Assembly: GCA_025331565.1 (NCBI GenBank) | Contig: JAFREQ010000025.1 | Span: 1,922,001-1,986,000, forward strand | Length of the DNA stretch: 64,000 nucleotides | From: Holacanthus passer | Taxonomy: Eukaryota > Chordata > Actinopteri > Pomacanthidae | Direction of reading: 5' to 3' | In this document: piece after piece, positions 22,718-35,800 of the stretch | Numbering within the stretch: position 1 is the first letter of the stretch | Layout of the letters: each line of letters starts with the position of its first letter | Notes under the pieces: model-generated | The model's input: only the letters and a program-made list of their open reading frames with translations | Told to the model about the DNA's origin: nothing | Databases searched by the model: none | Position numbers and translations under genes: made by a program

Positions 22718-25700
22718 TCAGAAGTTCTCCTTGTTGAAGTAAAATTTGGTTTTCCGAGGATCCACGTCTGAGTATTTGGCACATTTCTTCTCCAAGACTT
22801 TTGCCAGAGCTTCGGGGCCACATAAGAAAGTCCCCACCACAGACCTGAGGACATTATCAGACATAAGACAAGGCGTGTTAAAGCATGCGAACTAAATATA
22901 AAGTACAGCTGAGGCTAATTAGTTTTGCGGATATTAGACATAAATATAATTGACCTGTTGATGGTGCTGAATGAAAAGTTATTACAGTTCATCCTGAGGG
23001 GGGCATGAATGTCTGAACTAAATTTATGGCAATCCATCCAATAACTGTTGAGACATTTAACTCAAAACTGCTGGTGGCACAAGAGGAAAAGTGAGGGGGT
23101 CATCAAAGTGAGTCAGGTCTCATCCTCTGAGGACCATGAATGTGGGAACTAAATATCATGGGAATCCATTGAATAATTGTTGAGATACTTTATTCTGTAC
23201 CAAAAAAAGTGAACAGACCAACAATATCATCCATAAAGCCACAAAAAAAAGACTTTATCTTACGTGGGGTTCTCTTTTCGGACTTGTTCAAACTCCTTGT
23301 CCCAGACGGGTCTGCCATATAGGGTTTTCTGTCTGAGCCCAGTGACAACGTCTCGGTCCTCATCACAGCGAATGCACACATGATTAGCCTGTTACAAACC
23401 CAAGGGTGGGGGGAAGATGACACAGCTGAGTTTAGGCTGAAAAGACCTCACAGGGTTTATCTGGACTTGATCAAAGTGATGACCCATTCACACACATACT
23501 TGGCCTTGATCCCACTGGGTCAGATAGAGTTTGTAAGTGAGGAAATTCCCCATGCCTCTTTCTTCCATCTCTTTCTCCAGCACCTGCAGGAGGTCGGCAA
23601 ACCATTCAAAGGCGTGTGTTTCCCTGCAGAGCCAGTAGAAGTAAATCTGAAACCAGGAAGCAGATGCAGGCAGGTTAAACAATGATCCTCTCACAAAAAT
23701 AGCCACGCTGCTCGTCATGTATGAGCGCATTGTGAAAACACAGTGCTCTTTATTTAAGAGACAATAAGAGCTCCTGTCTCACATCCATCAAGTGCATCAG
23801 TGTGACAGCGTGGTGAAAAGGACATTTAGGTTTAAATGTCAGAAGCACACTCATGATGTGGGCATTTGGGTCGTTACCTTTCTGGTGCGCAGTTTGGGGT
23901 TGGACTCTTTGAACTTGTACCAGATGGACTTGAGGATGGAGGCGAAGGGAGTGACTCCAATGCCGGCGCCGACCAGCATGCTGACCTCATAGTCGAACAC
24001 GTCCTCGCTGGCTGTGCCAAAGGGCCCGTCAACACCCATTCTGAGGAAAAAATGTCATTATATTAATACCCAGGTATACAGTATAATGAAAAGCTTATAT
24101 GCTGCTCTCTGAGTCATGGTACAATAATGCAACTCACAGTACAGGACAACACAGAAATGCAAAAATACAACACACATACATATCTGTAATCACACTATTG
24201 TGGCATCTAGACTCATTTTAGTGAAGCAGTTTTTATATCCACCTTTAAAGAGAGGAGTTGGACACGAGCAGTTTAACAGTAAGAAAAAATATGTCAAATG
24301 TGCTGGTTTTGACACTGATGAGGTTGAAAATATGACATGTACGACAGACATTATAATTCTTGGAAAGACTGATTCTGAGTTCAAGCTGTCGGCTTATTCC
24401 CTTTTTATGTTTGCTATGTACACAGAGGATTTGGCCTGAAGTTCTACCAGTTGTCAAATCTGAGGCTCAAAATTCATTGTTGACATTGGAAAACAGCAGC
24501 TGAGTTTAAAAAGTTAGTTTCTTTTTATAGGGGCAAGAATGCAGCGTGGACTGATGCCACATACCACAACATACCATTAATAGCCTGAGTGGGGTTTCAA
24601 TGCCCGTCCTTAGATACACAAAACTCAGCCTTGTTTGAACCTCAGCTTTTAAGGCAACAGTCAAAACCTTTATGTGCTGAGAAAAATGGAAAAATGAACA
24701 TCTACAATTCCACAATGGCCGTGAAAATTTCATCTGCTGATGAAGATGGTGTGAAATAATCAAAAGCCTAATATAGCCCATATTTGTAACACTGGTTTTA
24801 ATTAGACTTAATGTTATGTGTATGTATGTGACTTTCCACTTGAGGATATTTGTCAGTATTTTTTTTGAGCTTTTGACAGTTTGAGAGAAAACAAGCAGAA
24901 GTTAGCAATTGTATCTCTGCATCAAACAACAATGATTAACACAACCTGTTCTATAACAAAGACAGTTATAAAGTTATTCTTTCATAAAAACTTCCCCCAA
25001 AGGACCAAACTGCCTCTTAAATCACGTGAGTAAAAATATGGCCTGCTTGCACAATAAAACATAAAAATGTTAACAGCATGAAATGAGATTTTTTTAAATT
25101 AAATGCTCACTTGGGTCCCTGCGCTCCCTCCGGTAGCTGCTGCATGATGTCGATGAGTTTGTCAGTCCAGTCCCCGGCCGAGCGGATGTGGACGCTGAAG
25201 AAGTCCTCCTCGGGGGCGGAGGTCATGGTGAACGGGTGCCACTCCAGCTGGGAGATGGCCGGGCAGTTGAGGAAGACGTACTGGCCCACCTCCATTTTGA
25301 AACCGTTCTTCACCAGCTGCAGCTCGAGCACCTTGGACGGCCGCATCACGATCTGAAAGCAGAGCAGACAGATTAAAAATCACTGTGACACAACCCGCAG
25401 AACAACTCAGAGGGCAAAGGTGAATCACGGATCAAACTTACCCTCCTGTATCTGACCGTCTGCACGTAACGAATGAAACGTAGGAGACGTTCACAAAGAT
25501 ACAGAATCATCGGACCGATCACCCACATCCAGGTCTGAAAAGGAAGAGACATTTTTATTACAGTGGATGAACTATATGAGCTATAAAAAGACTCGACTTG
25601 TGCAGCTTCTGAGTGTTTTGACATGAAAAAGAGACAAACCTGCGGGAATCCTCCTGCAAACTTGGGGATGGGACACTCGGGAATCTGTCCCCACTGATCA

Positions 25701-28559
25701 CTGCGGTCTTTGCAGTAGGTGAAGTTGTGCGGGGGATCTGTCGTCTGTTGACTCCTCACGATGCGCCTGCAGACAAGACAGACGAGTGAAACCAATAACA
25801 ACAACAATGCACCGTTAAATGAAAAGAAAGCAGAAACCGTCCCCTTACCCAGCTCCGTGAAAGACGAGACCAGCGAAGAAGACAATGAAGAGATGGTGGG
25901 TGTACCAGAAGACTTCAAAGTAGCTGCGTCTGATGACCTCCATGGAGGAGGTGATGATGAGGATGAGGGCCAGGGTGATGATGACGCCTGTGAGGCCAGC
26001 GATGGTGGTGAAGACAAAGTAGGTCGGAATCTGCTGCGGATCCTGAGACACGGGAAGGAGAAGAGAGTGACGATGTGGACACACAAGCTGACGTTTACAA
26101 GAACAAGAGGAGGGAAGATGATGGAGAAGATAGAGAGGAGGATGTGGATCTCTGCTGTCGTGACAAGTACATTTACTTTAAGATTTTACTTCAGTGCATT
26201 TTTGAGGTATTAGTTTTTTGGAGTTATGTCCCTTTGGGACACTTTGGACCTGAATTCCACCAAATTTTAGAGGAAAAAATGTGAATGTTGCCACGTTAAA
26301 AAATCTTCAAACTGTGAGGATGTTCAGATACTGTGAAGCTTTGTTTCATCTTAATGACACATTTAAGAGATTTTCTTAAAAGCAAATTTACTCCACTTGT
26401 AGACGAGCGTATGATCCATCAACATACATGAAAGGCATGAAAGCAAGAAAAGCCCCCAGTTTGGAGATATAAATTAATTTTGTGTCACAGCATTTGTTTT
26501 ATTTCATTATGATAATTTGTTACGATGACTTACAAGGTCTGTTATGCGGATCGGGTTCAGGTAGGTGGTGTTTCCTGTGTCTGTCAGGTTGGACAGAGCG
26601 GTGCTGAGTTTATCGTAAACTCCTTGTCTGCTGTTGTTGTACCACTCCACGTTCAACAAATGGGCGATCATATGTACAGCTGTCAGGACACAGAGAGGAG
26701 ACAGAAAGATAAAGTTGTAAAAATGTCGGATTTGAAATGTTTGCAGTCGCTGCTCTTGAAGTCGAGATTTGTGTTGTATTTGAAAAGAGAAGACATCTGT
26801 TTTGGTGTAAAGTAAATATTTTTTTCCCCATTTGTACACATTTCAGTTTTACTACATCATCAGGAAGGACTGAAAACTTTTTTTTCTTTTTTAATCTTCT
26901 CTGTCACCCTTGAGTATCTGATAAAACACTGAAGGCAGAGAGGAAAATAGTAAACAATGCAGCAGAACTATATAACATATTGTACATTTAAAAAAAATCT
27001 TTGAGTCTAAATGTGAATACCTTTGTTTGATGTATGTTTTTTCTTTTTTTCCCTAAAGAACAGAATTACCGAGGAGAAAAATTCAATGCCCGTTGTGGAA
27101 TAAAGGAAAATCTTGTCTTATCTAAATCTACACCTATAACACTGGTAAACCTATTAACTCTAAGGCAAACTCATGCTGATAAAAGTAACAATGTCTATCG
27201 CTATAATCTCACAACTTGTCAGCATTTAAACAAAAGTGAGGACTGAAAGACAAACACATGCATTGGTTCACCTGTCATCAGAGCGATCATGTAAGCCACC
27301 AGTTTGTGAAAACTCAGATTTTTGTCCAGCTGTTTCCTCATTGTTCTGCCGCAACACTGAAAAGATAAAGAAAGGCTTGTAAATGTCCCCATTGTGGGAC
27401 TAATAAAGAAATATCTTATCTCATCTCATATCTCAAGAAAGGAAGTGAAAAATGGTAAAGGAACATCTTTTGCAAAGCTCAAACCTACCTGGCCTGTGTT
27501 TATTAAGGGTGGGTGGTATTAGAGAAAACTTGCCCAGATACACTGACATTCAGCTAACACTCCTTTTGTTTTACCAAAGCTATGTGTTGGAATAGCACAA
27601 TATAACAATATAATTTGTGTAAAATTTGAGGTGAATATTGAAAAGAATAACAGTGCTTGTCTAGCACCTTTAATCCAGACATGCAGCCAAAAGTCATTTG
27701 CAAGACATTATCAAAAGGAGGAAACTAAGATAATTAGAGCAAAGACAAGAAAATATTAAATAAAATGTTAGATGACATTACAAATTAAACTTAAACTATT
27801 CAATAATGATAATGATTTAAAAGCACGTCAAAGCATGGGAAGAAGTCTAGTGGAACAATATCATCTCGATGTTTCCATGACATACTGCAGTCAAACTAGT
27901 TTGCATGACATGCATGACAATAATCCCTTAAATATAATGTCATTGTGTTGAGTGCACCTCGCCCTGCTTTGCTATGAAAACAGCCTGATCTTACCACGAA
28001 GGAGCCTCGGAGCAGAGACAGCAGGTTCCTGCACACAGGCAGCAGGATCAGCATGCAGTTGAAGTTGAGGACAGCTGCAGGAGCTCTGGCCCATGCCAGG
28101 GCAGACTGGAATCAAATATATATATATGTATGTGTCTGTATTCATATGAGTCTGACTGTAATTATCATGATTTGAAAGAGGCATCTTAGCTCATGTCTGC
28201 TCTCTTCACTCACCCCTAAAAGATGACGCGTGTAGAAAAACTGATCCCCCAAATCGTAGAACAGGTAAAACCAGACGAAAAGGAAGATGTTGATGCCCAT
28301 CCAGACCACCTGCAAACACAGCCGGGTTTCCACCACAAAATTAATTATAAAAAAAAGTGCATTTTAATGCTACTTAGTCTGTTTGGTTTGAAGATGCCGT
28401 TTGGAAGCTGTGCGTAAAAGTCGTGCGTAAAATGGCTGTGCGTAAATTCTCACTCTTTCCACCTTTAGTCCTTTTTGCGATTAAAAAACAATATCTTGAC
28501 TATAAAGCACTCACCAGTATGAAGGATGTAAGTCCATGGTTGATAATCCAATTTCCCAT
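22718..28559 (-). CDS. nox1: NADPH oxidase 1
   Basis: Thirteen minus-strand exons in phase: 28515-28559, 28214-28309, 27995-28105, 27272-27356, 26534-26679, 25849-26042, 25640-25766, 25442-25534, 25111-25352, 23878-24040, 23500-23646, 23264-23388, 22718-22844; 566 aa (human 564). The enzyme passes electrons from cytosolic NADPH through FAD and two hemes to O2, making superoxide outside the membrane. Six membrane segments fill the N-terminal half. The heme histidines are all present: His101, His115, His210, His223. The FAD motif HPFT is at 338-341. NADPH-site motifs are GPFGTAS (385-391), GAGIGVTP (404-411) and CGP (533-535); the C-terminus is NKENF. N-glycosylation sequons at 127, 143, 149 and 240 lie in outer loops. 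NOX2 (cybb) is similar, but the neighbours point to NOX1. It is tail-to-tail with cstf2. Confidence 0.95.
22955..23205 (-). repeat. Dimeric GGCAATCCATCCAATA-type interspersed repeat
   Basis: Two tandem related units, each with CATGAATGT, AACTAAAT, GG(C/G)AATCCAT and TGTTGAGA motifs. They lie in the last nox1 intron. A related fragment appears in the opposite orientation near 33950-34090 in the xkrx intron. Widespread fish repeat type; family name not assigned. Confidence 0.5.
27378..27430 (+). repeat. Hairpin-AATAAA-TATC cassette, copy 5
   Basis: Reads GTAAATGTCCCCATTGTGGG, then ACTAATAAAGAAATATC and TTATCTCATCTCA. It lies in nox1 intron 3, just upstream (in nox1 sense) of exon 4, and is antisense to the gene. 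Confidence 0.65.
28408..28448. repeat. Three-copy GTGCGTAAA tandem repeat
   Basis: GTGCGTAAA occurs three times at 14-17-base spacing in nox1 intron 1. Short and of unknown function. Confidence 0.6.
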
Positions 28560-28624
28560 GTTGAGCACTTTATCTTGACTCAGCGGCAGCTTCCCTGCAT
28601 CTTCAGCCTGTCTGCACCTTTTAT

Positions 28625-28630
28625 CTTATA
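28625..28630 (-). promoter_or_regulatory. Candidate nox1 TATA box with adjacent GATA motifs
   Basis: On the minus strand the sequence is GGGTATAAGATAAAAGG, about 70 bases before the nox1 ATG. A start site 25-30 bases downstream would leave a 5' UTR of roughly 40 bases. The TATA overlaps an AGATAA GATA-factor motif and another (AAGATAAAG) lies closer to the ATG. Mammalian NOX1 is known to be GATA-6 and HNF-1 responsive in gut epithelium; function here is inference. Confidence 0.45.
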
Positions 28631-29857
28631 CCCTCCTGCCTGGACTCCTCCTCCACAGGCAAACAGGTGATGAGGCATAAGGAAACAAACTTTGCACCGA
28701 GTCATCTTGCTTTAGAGGCTTCCTAACCTGAAGCTGAACAACCACATTCCTACCTGCTGGAAACTCAGATTGGAAAGACAAGTATGGACTGCCGGAATGA
28801 GGAAGTGCCTGTTTCACCATACAGGAAATTTTACTCTGTATGATGTGACGCAATTAGCTTTACAGGAACGAATAAAGGTTTATTACATCTGTGACAAGAA
28901 GGAGCCAGGAGTCATGGTTCAAGTTTAGATGAATGAAGGCGAGAATGAGTGTGTAGACTGGTTTTTATTTAAGTTTCAAGTAAAACAGTAGTCAAGGCAC
29001 TGAACAAACAAACAAGACCAAACATACAAAAACAAGCAAATCTGTGAATGCACTTCAATAAAGTAGAAGCTAAATGCAGTGTCAGTTTTGTTAATGCAAC
29101 AATTGTAAGGTTGAATTTGAAAGACACACCTGATATTCCCTAAAGGAGAACACTGTCACCAACCTCTCACATATTCCCACGTTTCTTCAGCCAAACTAAA
29201 ACCTGTTTCTTTTGTTTTTGTTAAATCAAGGCAACCAGACTGGACAGTGAAAAACAAAAGGCATTCATCACAGCAGGTTTATGAGTATGAGGAAGATAAG
29301 TTCCTCTTCTAACATTTTCTTGCACTCCTGCCTTTTTTTAAAAAAAAAAGTCTGTTTAGTGCAGATGCATACATGTGCAAAGGGGGCGTTCATGGTGCGA
29401 AAACCCTGAGAGGAAGTAAACCGGTCAGTCTTTCGGGCACTTCGGACACACTTGGCACGATTCCCGCACACCTGGCTCGATCCTGTGCATGACCCGCTGC
29501 TGCTCTCTCAACACTGCCTTTGTGCATCGCTGCATATCTCCACATGCTACATTCTTTGGTATACTGGGGCCTTGTGGTGCCCTAAGTGTACCTAATCATC
29601 CCCGATAAAGACATCAGGAGTTAAGCTAAATCCCTCTCAGAACCATGAATGAGTAAAGTTGTGTGCACTTAAGAGAAAAAGGCAGAGGTCTGTTCTCTAA
29701 CACGTCACCTCACTAACTCAAAAACACAAAATCATTCTTGTTTTTGTGTCAAAGGACTCGAGGTCTTGTTCAGTAGTGCATCCTGCAGCACCAGCTAGGA
29801 TGAATATCTACATTAGAGAACTTAAGTTTGTTCATTTCATTTCCCACAAAGTCCCTC
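28631..29857. other. nox1-xkrx intergenic stretch and probable xkrx 3' UTR
   Basis: Contains no recognised gene. A minus-strand AATAAA at 28964-28969 could end the xkrx transcript, giving a 3' UTR of about 0.9 kb. A partial hairpin-cassette remnant (GAACGAATAAAGGTTTATTA) lies at about 28864-28885. Confidence 0.4.
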
Positions 29858-32800
29858 TCAAGCTGCTTCCATCATGTCTTCAACGATAGCCGTCTCCCTC
29901 TCTCCCAGCTGACTGGTGAGGTCGGGGGGTTCTGAGTTTTGGGGGTCCAGCAGCTCCAGCGGCTCCTCCGGCACCAGCACCATGGTGGCAGTGGTGGAGT
30001 ACGAGGGCGTTGGCTTCCGTCGTCCACCCCTGGCTCCAGTTCCTTTAAGGCAGCAGATGCAGTGCAGGCAGTCGTGGACGTTGTACTTGAAGAGGCGTCT
30101 GCAGGGGTGGCAGAACTGGTAGAAGAGCAGCATGAAGAGCACGGCCAGGCTGTAGCAGATCAGCAGCTGCACGGCCAGCAGTGGCGCGCACACGTACTCG
30201 TAGAAGTCTGACTTGTGGAAGTACCAGAGCGTGATGAGGACGAAGTTCTCAACGAAGCGTCCACAGTAGTACATGGCCAGGCGGCCCCAGCGCTGCTTCC
30301 TCTCGATGAGCTCTCGATGGGTGAGGTCCAGCTGCACCGCCGACCAGCAGAAGATGTTGATGCAGGCATAGAGCAACGTGAACATACTCAGTACAATGAC
30401 GGTGCCGAGCTTGGAGAAATTTTTCTCCACGTCCTCAGTCAACGAGCCTTTCCTGGCCCAGAACTCGGCCCAAGGGAGGAAGAAGAAGAAGAGCAGGTTA
30501 GCCACGCCGACAAGGATCACCCAGTGTGTGAGCGCCGTGCTGAAGAGGACCAGAGTGGTGATCCGGGTGGCGATCTCCAACCCTCTCCACACGATCATGC
30601 ACAGGTAGGCCACAGGCCGCAACCGCACCTTGTAGTCGTCGTATCTGATCTGGATGGCCAGAACACTGCACACAAGAGCCCCGTATATGATGGAGATCAG
30701 GGTGATGATCATCAGAGTCCCTGAAAACAAAAGAGCTTAGACTTGTTTTAAAGGAAAGTCTGACTGTCCAGCTTTTAATCTGATACCATCAATAAACAAA
30801 AACATCTCCTGATACACGGACAACTGTTAAGAGAAAAACAGAAGAAAATTAACAAACTAGGTTACATGAGGTTATTTAAAATCTTTCATAACTGCTTTTA
30901 CAACCATTAAGACTGTCTGTGACCTTTCATTTTATTTGTATAGTAATGATTCAAGGCAATGAGTCACAGTCTAAAGAGCTGCCAGCCTTGAAGAAGAGTT
31001 CATGATTTCATCATTTTAGCATTTCACCCCTGCCAAGAATAAAACTCAGGTTGCAACACTGTAATGTGATTTGTCGAGACACCCACATTGAAGAACAGTA
31101 GCATGAACTCCTAAGCAACTAACCCCTCAATCATTCTTACATCTTGCAGGCATCATGTATTTCTCCTGGATGGTGGCGTACAGCTGGAGCGTCAGTTGAG
31201 GCGTGGAGCCCAGAAAAGCCTGGATGACGGCGGTGCGTTTAAAGGCGTTTCTGTGAGTGGCGAGGATGCGCTCTGATTGGCCGATTTCCCACTCCATGGG
31301 CGTCCCCTGTCCCTTCTTCAGACTTATCTTCCTGGAAATGGTGACGTAAGGCTCCTCCTTTTTACCTGCCTTGAAATAGACCACCAGAGCCTCGAAACAC
31401 CTGAGGACATAATAAAAGAGTGACCGTGTGAGTGGAGTAATGGTTTTACACCAACAGAGGGCAGCGCAGTGTTATGTTTAGGTTACAGGACTCCACAACT
31501 GGATGTGTATTATGTCTTGTGTTTTACATCATTTAACATTTAATCATCATATGTGACTGAAAAAAAGGCAAAAATAGGAGCAGAATAAAGCATCAGATGA
31601 AAAATTAAGCAATTTGTTGTTGCAGCTTGTTTTCAGTCCAGGAATTTAAAATGAGTTATTTCGATATTTCTGATAGAAACATTGATGTCAGAAATATTCT
31701 CACGTAAGAAATCCATCATAAGACATTTTCTTTGTAAATCACAGTTGAACAAACACAGGCACAACTCTGAGAAAACCACCAGAGGGCAGCAGGAAGACAG
31801 GAAACACAGTTCCCTGAGGCCTGAATGTATACGCTGGAAATATCTGGGTGTGACACTCTTCATGTTTGCAAGGTAAATGCTCCCTGTGTTCAGCCACAGG
31901 GTGGAAATCAACACTGTTCATGAGGAGGCAAACATGTTTTTCACTGCAAGAGGTTTCTGTGCAAGAAGCGCAGACTGCTAACTTGACAAGAAACTATGTG
32001 AAAATTCAACATTTATGGAAAATCTAATTGTTTCTACATTAGGGAAATCATTTAAACGCTTCCTTGCTGGTTTTTGGAGGCGCAAATGACACAAAATTTG
32101 TTAAAATAATTTCAGAAACAAATGTTCAGGCTGAAACAGGGACACACCCTAAAATGAAAGGTTTCCACCTGCCAACCACACAATGGGAGCAAGGTAAACT
32201 CTGAACAATACTTAGTAAAATGGCCTGAAACTCACAGGCCTGCACATCTGCAGTCAGCAGACAAACCCAGCCCTTGGAGGATTCCCGCTGCAGTACTAAA
32301 TCTCACATCACTGTGTTGGAATGTTATCTTTTGCACCAAAATCTCCAACATCAGACCTCAAGAATCCCATATGAATCTACTTCTCCATGCTTGGACTATG
32401 TGCCGTCCTGACACTCCCGAGTCAGCAGTCTGACATATTCAGAGACTGTTGCTTCAGCTGCCACTAGTATGGAAACTGTACTCCTGACTTACAAACACAG
32501 CAGGCTTCCACACAAGTCCCTGAACTGTGCCTGACCCAAACGTCAGAAGCTGGCAGGGGAAATGTTGTCGTTATTTGGAAGCGTGCTCTTATCTCTAAAC
32601 CAGCCCACACACATTTCGAGCTTATTTACTCCCAGACTGATAGTGACAGGCAGATGAGGGTCAGTTGGCTTTAGTGTACAAGGTCTATAATAGAGTCACC
32701 GCGAAACACCTGATTTACTGACATGCTTTGCCTGGAAATCTGGCAGCACAATGAGCTGAGGACGCAGTGTAAGGGTACTGAATTTGAGCCAGCCTGCACT

Positions 32801-35800
32801 TAGGATTCTGTAAAGCAACAGAGAGGCAGACTGAATTTCACTTAGGGCAGAAAAAAAAAACAGCATTACTGACGAATGCATTAGCCGAGAGAATCAATAT
32901 GCTGACTTCCAAGGCAGCGTCTTATGGATTTATAAAAGGAAACACAGGCCACTGCTCTGTATTTACAGCCTAAACATGCAATCTGTTCCCGCGGCGTGTG
33001 AACACAGCAGTATGGTGTGACCAAACCACATGAAAGGAAGAGGAACTGCCTTCTTAGGAAAGTCAAGAGATTCCTGTGATGACTGAAATACGCATCTTCT
33101 CTGACAAAAGGGCAACAGAGCACGCAGGAAATTATTTCAACAGCTCTTTAGCAAGACTTGGTTGCACCAGATGACCCCATGAGGGACAGTGGAAAGCGTC
33201 ACACAGAAAGAGGAACAAAACAAGAGGCCCTACATGCTGAGACTAGTCCAAGCTGACAGAGTAATTATTTGTTTCTGTCCCAGCTTCAGGAGCAGGATCA
33301 CATACTTAAGGAGACAAGTCAAGACAGGGTCCATCCTGTGCCAGATAATCCGACCCCCATCCTGAATTGTATCCTACTGACTGTGTGGAAGTGTGTAGCA
33401 TAAGAGTATTATCTTCTCGTGGACTCCAAAACAAAGAAGATAAAAAAAGATTCATACGCATTAACTGCAAAAATAAAAATCCACTTATGACAACAGACAT
33501 GTTGTGTTTGACTCTGCCGCCAGAAGATCAGCAATTACACCACCCCTGAGTCACACAGGAAGCCGCCCATCTGAGCGAAGGAGAGTCTGTTTACAGCGGC
33601 AGTGTGTAGAATAAGAGGAGCTTGAAATAAAACAGAAGCGCAGCGCAGAATGAAATGTTCTAGAATAACAAGCCTGGCATTTATTTTCTGGCCTCATGAA
33701 TAACATGCATCAGGGACGTTACAGCTCGGTGTTGCAGATAAATAACTGTACGAATTGTTCACAAAGCTCATATTTGAGATGCAGCCGGCGTGGTTGCACT
33801 GGCTCACTGTGATATTATGTGTGGAGGATCAGAAACATTTGTGAGGAGCTGACAGCTGCTTTTGGTTTTGGAGCTTATATTTTTTTTCGGCTGGACAAAC
33901 CTGGATAGTTTTTAGTCATGCTACTGAAGCAGCGAGGCTCTTTGGATGGCAGGCACCCTGTCCAGACTGAACTATTGGTTGGACTGTGATGAAAGTTTGT
34001 ACAGACATTGATGGTCTCCAGAGAACAAAGCAGACAGATTTTGGTAATCCTCTGACTTTTCTTCTAGTCTCATCAACAGGTCAAACTGATAATGTGTGCA
34101 ATACTTTTGTTTTTGTTTTTTTTTACTTTTGTTTATGACCAACCTGCAAAAGGAATGACATTCTCACCATCTCATTGCTTTTGTTGGACTCATGATTGAC
34201 AGTTTAAAAAAAGAAAATCAAAATCAATGCGGCAGAACCAGATATGTTGTCTTTTTTAAGACCATACATTGTTTTTTCCTTTTCAAAACTTGGTGCCTAC
34301 ATTACCCATAATGTAAGTCATCCACTGACAATTCAGTTGTAGATTCAGCTGTGGTATCTGCTAAGACCTGTAAACAGACTAAATTCAATTGAGTTCATGT
34401 TTATAGCCTGAGTGATACAGCATTTCTGAGGCAGATACAGATCAAGATTTGAGAGTATCATTTATATTTTTAGATATTATTATCTAAAAATATAAATGCA
34501 TGACATAAATAACCTTGATGTGATTCCCTGACATTTGACGATAAGCATATTTTTTACAGTTGAAAAATCAGTGCTCTCTGCTGCACAAACTATATGATAT
34601 TGACACTGCAACCTCAAACCAAGCAGCCAGCAGCAACCAAGCCAATTTGTCGGTCTATCTCTACTATCAATCATGATATTAATACAATTTCTCCAGGTCA
34701 CTGTGTCAAACACCAGACCTCTTCCTGAACCTCTTGAAAATGAGTCAAGCATTGTCTGTGACGTTCAGACCGTCAACAGTAAACCCACCACCACAGCTGT
34801 TCAAGTTCCTCACAGCCAAAATATGACATAATCTATGCACTCTGAACACAACACTAAGCTACAGACGCATCACGGACATGGAAAACTACAACTTCAATCC
34901 ACTTTCTGCTGACTGATCACCAACGCTCCCATGTCAGACTGAAACTGACTCTGGAGCGGCAGGTGGTTTCCTGCGATGATGTGTGGTTTTATCTTCAGTG
35001 TGTTAATAGATAATTATAGACCTGTGCCCAACCTTGGTCCAGTTAACTGTGGGAACTAAAAATCTGCTCTGTGTGAAATACTTTTTTTTCTAGCACGACT
35101 TTTAAAGCAGGACTATTGTGAGTCTTGCACCGTTTTTTGAAAATACACAGAGTCTTATCTGTTTCCTGCACTACATCATAAAATGAATAAGCTTGAATGA
35201 AAACCAAAACATTGGAGATAAGATAATTTCCTTCTGAATGGCCTAACAAAGGGCTGCCTGTGTTTCATCAGTAGCTCTCATAGATTTTCATTTACATGTC
35301 AATTTATCTGTGTACTTTGTCTTACATCTGCAAACTGTTTTGAAATATGTTAGACTTTTTTAGGCTACACTAAAAGCTGAGCCATAAATAAAGTTATTTC
35401 TATGCCTTTTAGCAACACTTTCACCTGCAAAACATTGTTCCTGTGGCACGTAACCTGCACAGAGCTGAAGAGGAGGTAGAATTTCTTGCCTGTAAAACAA
35501 ACACGCCCTTGAATTAACTCTTAGAGAACGATGAATTCTGAGCAGCCCCTCAGGCCTCACTGCTGGCAAATACAATGCAGAGAGAGAAAAAAGAGGTTGT
35601 CAAGTGCGGATTTGAATTTCAGATACCTTTACACACAAGTCTCCGCCTTTGTCTTCGTGCATGAGTCACGGTTCGTCAAACAGGTCAGGTGAGAACAACC
35701 GGCAGAGAAGTGCAAACTGGCTGTATTTAAACAGAACGACTCAGCACTCAAAACCTTTGAAAGCATCACATCCTTCATAAGAACATTTATTTTCTGCTTT

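Noticed and set aside
25373..26086. 237-codon minus-strand open frame as a separate protein
   Set aside because: It runs through introns and changes frame relative to nox1 exons 6-8, which join perfectly in phase as NOX1.
25761..26213. 150-codon acidic + strand open frame
   Set aside because: It is antisense to nox1 exons 6 and 7. The acidic run comes from reversed hydrophobic codons.
30215..30724. 169-codon open frame on the + strand
   Set aside because: It is antisense to the large xkrx exon, whose minus-strand frame has clear XK-family sequence and splice sites.
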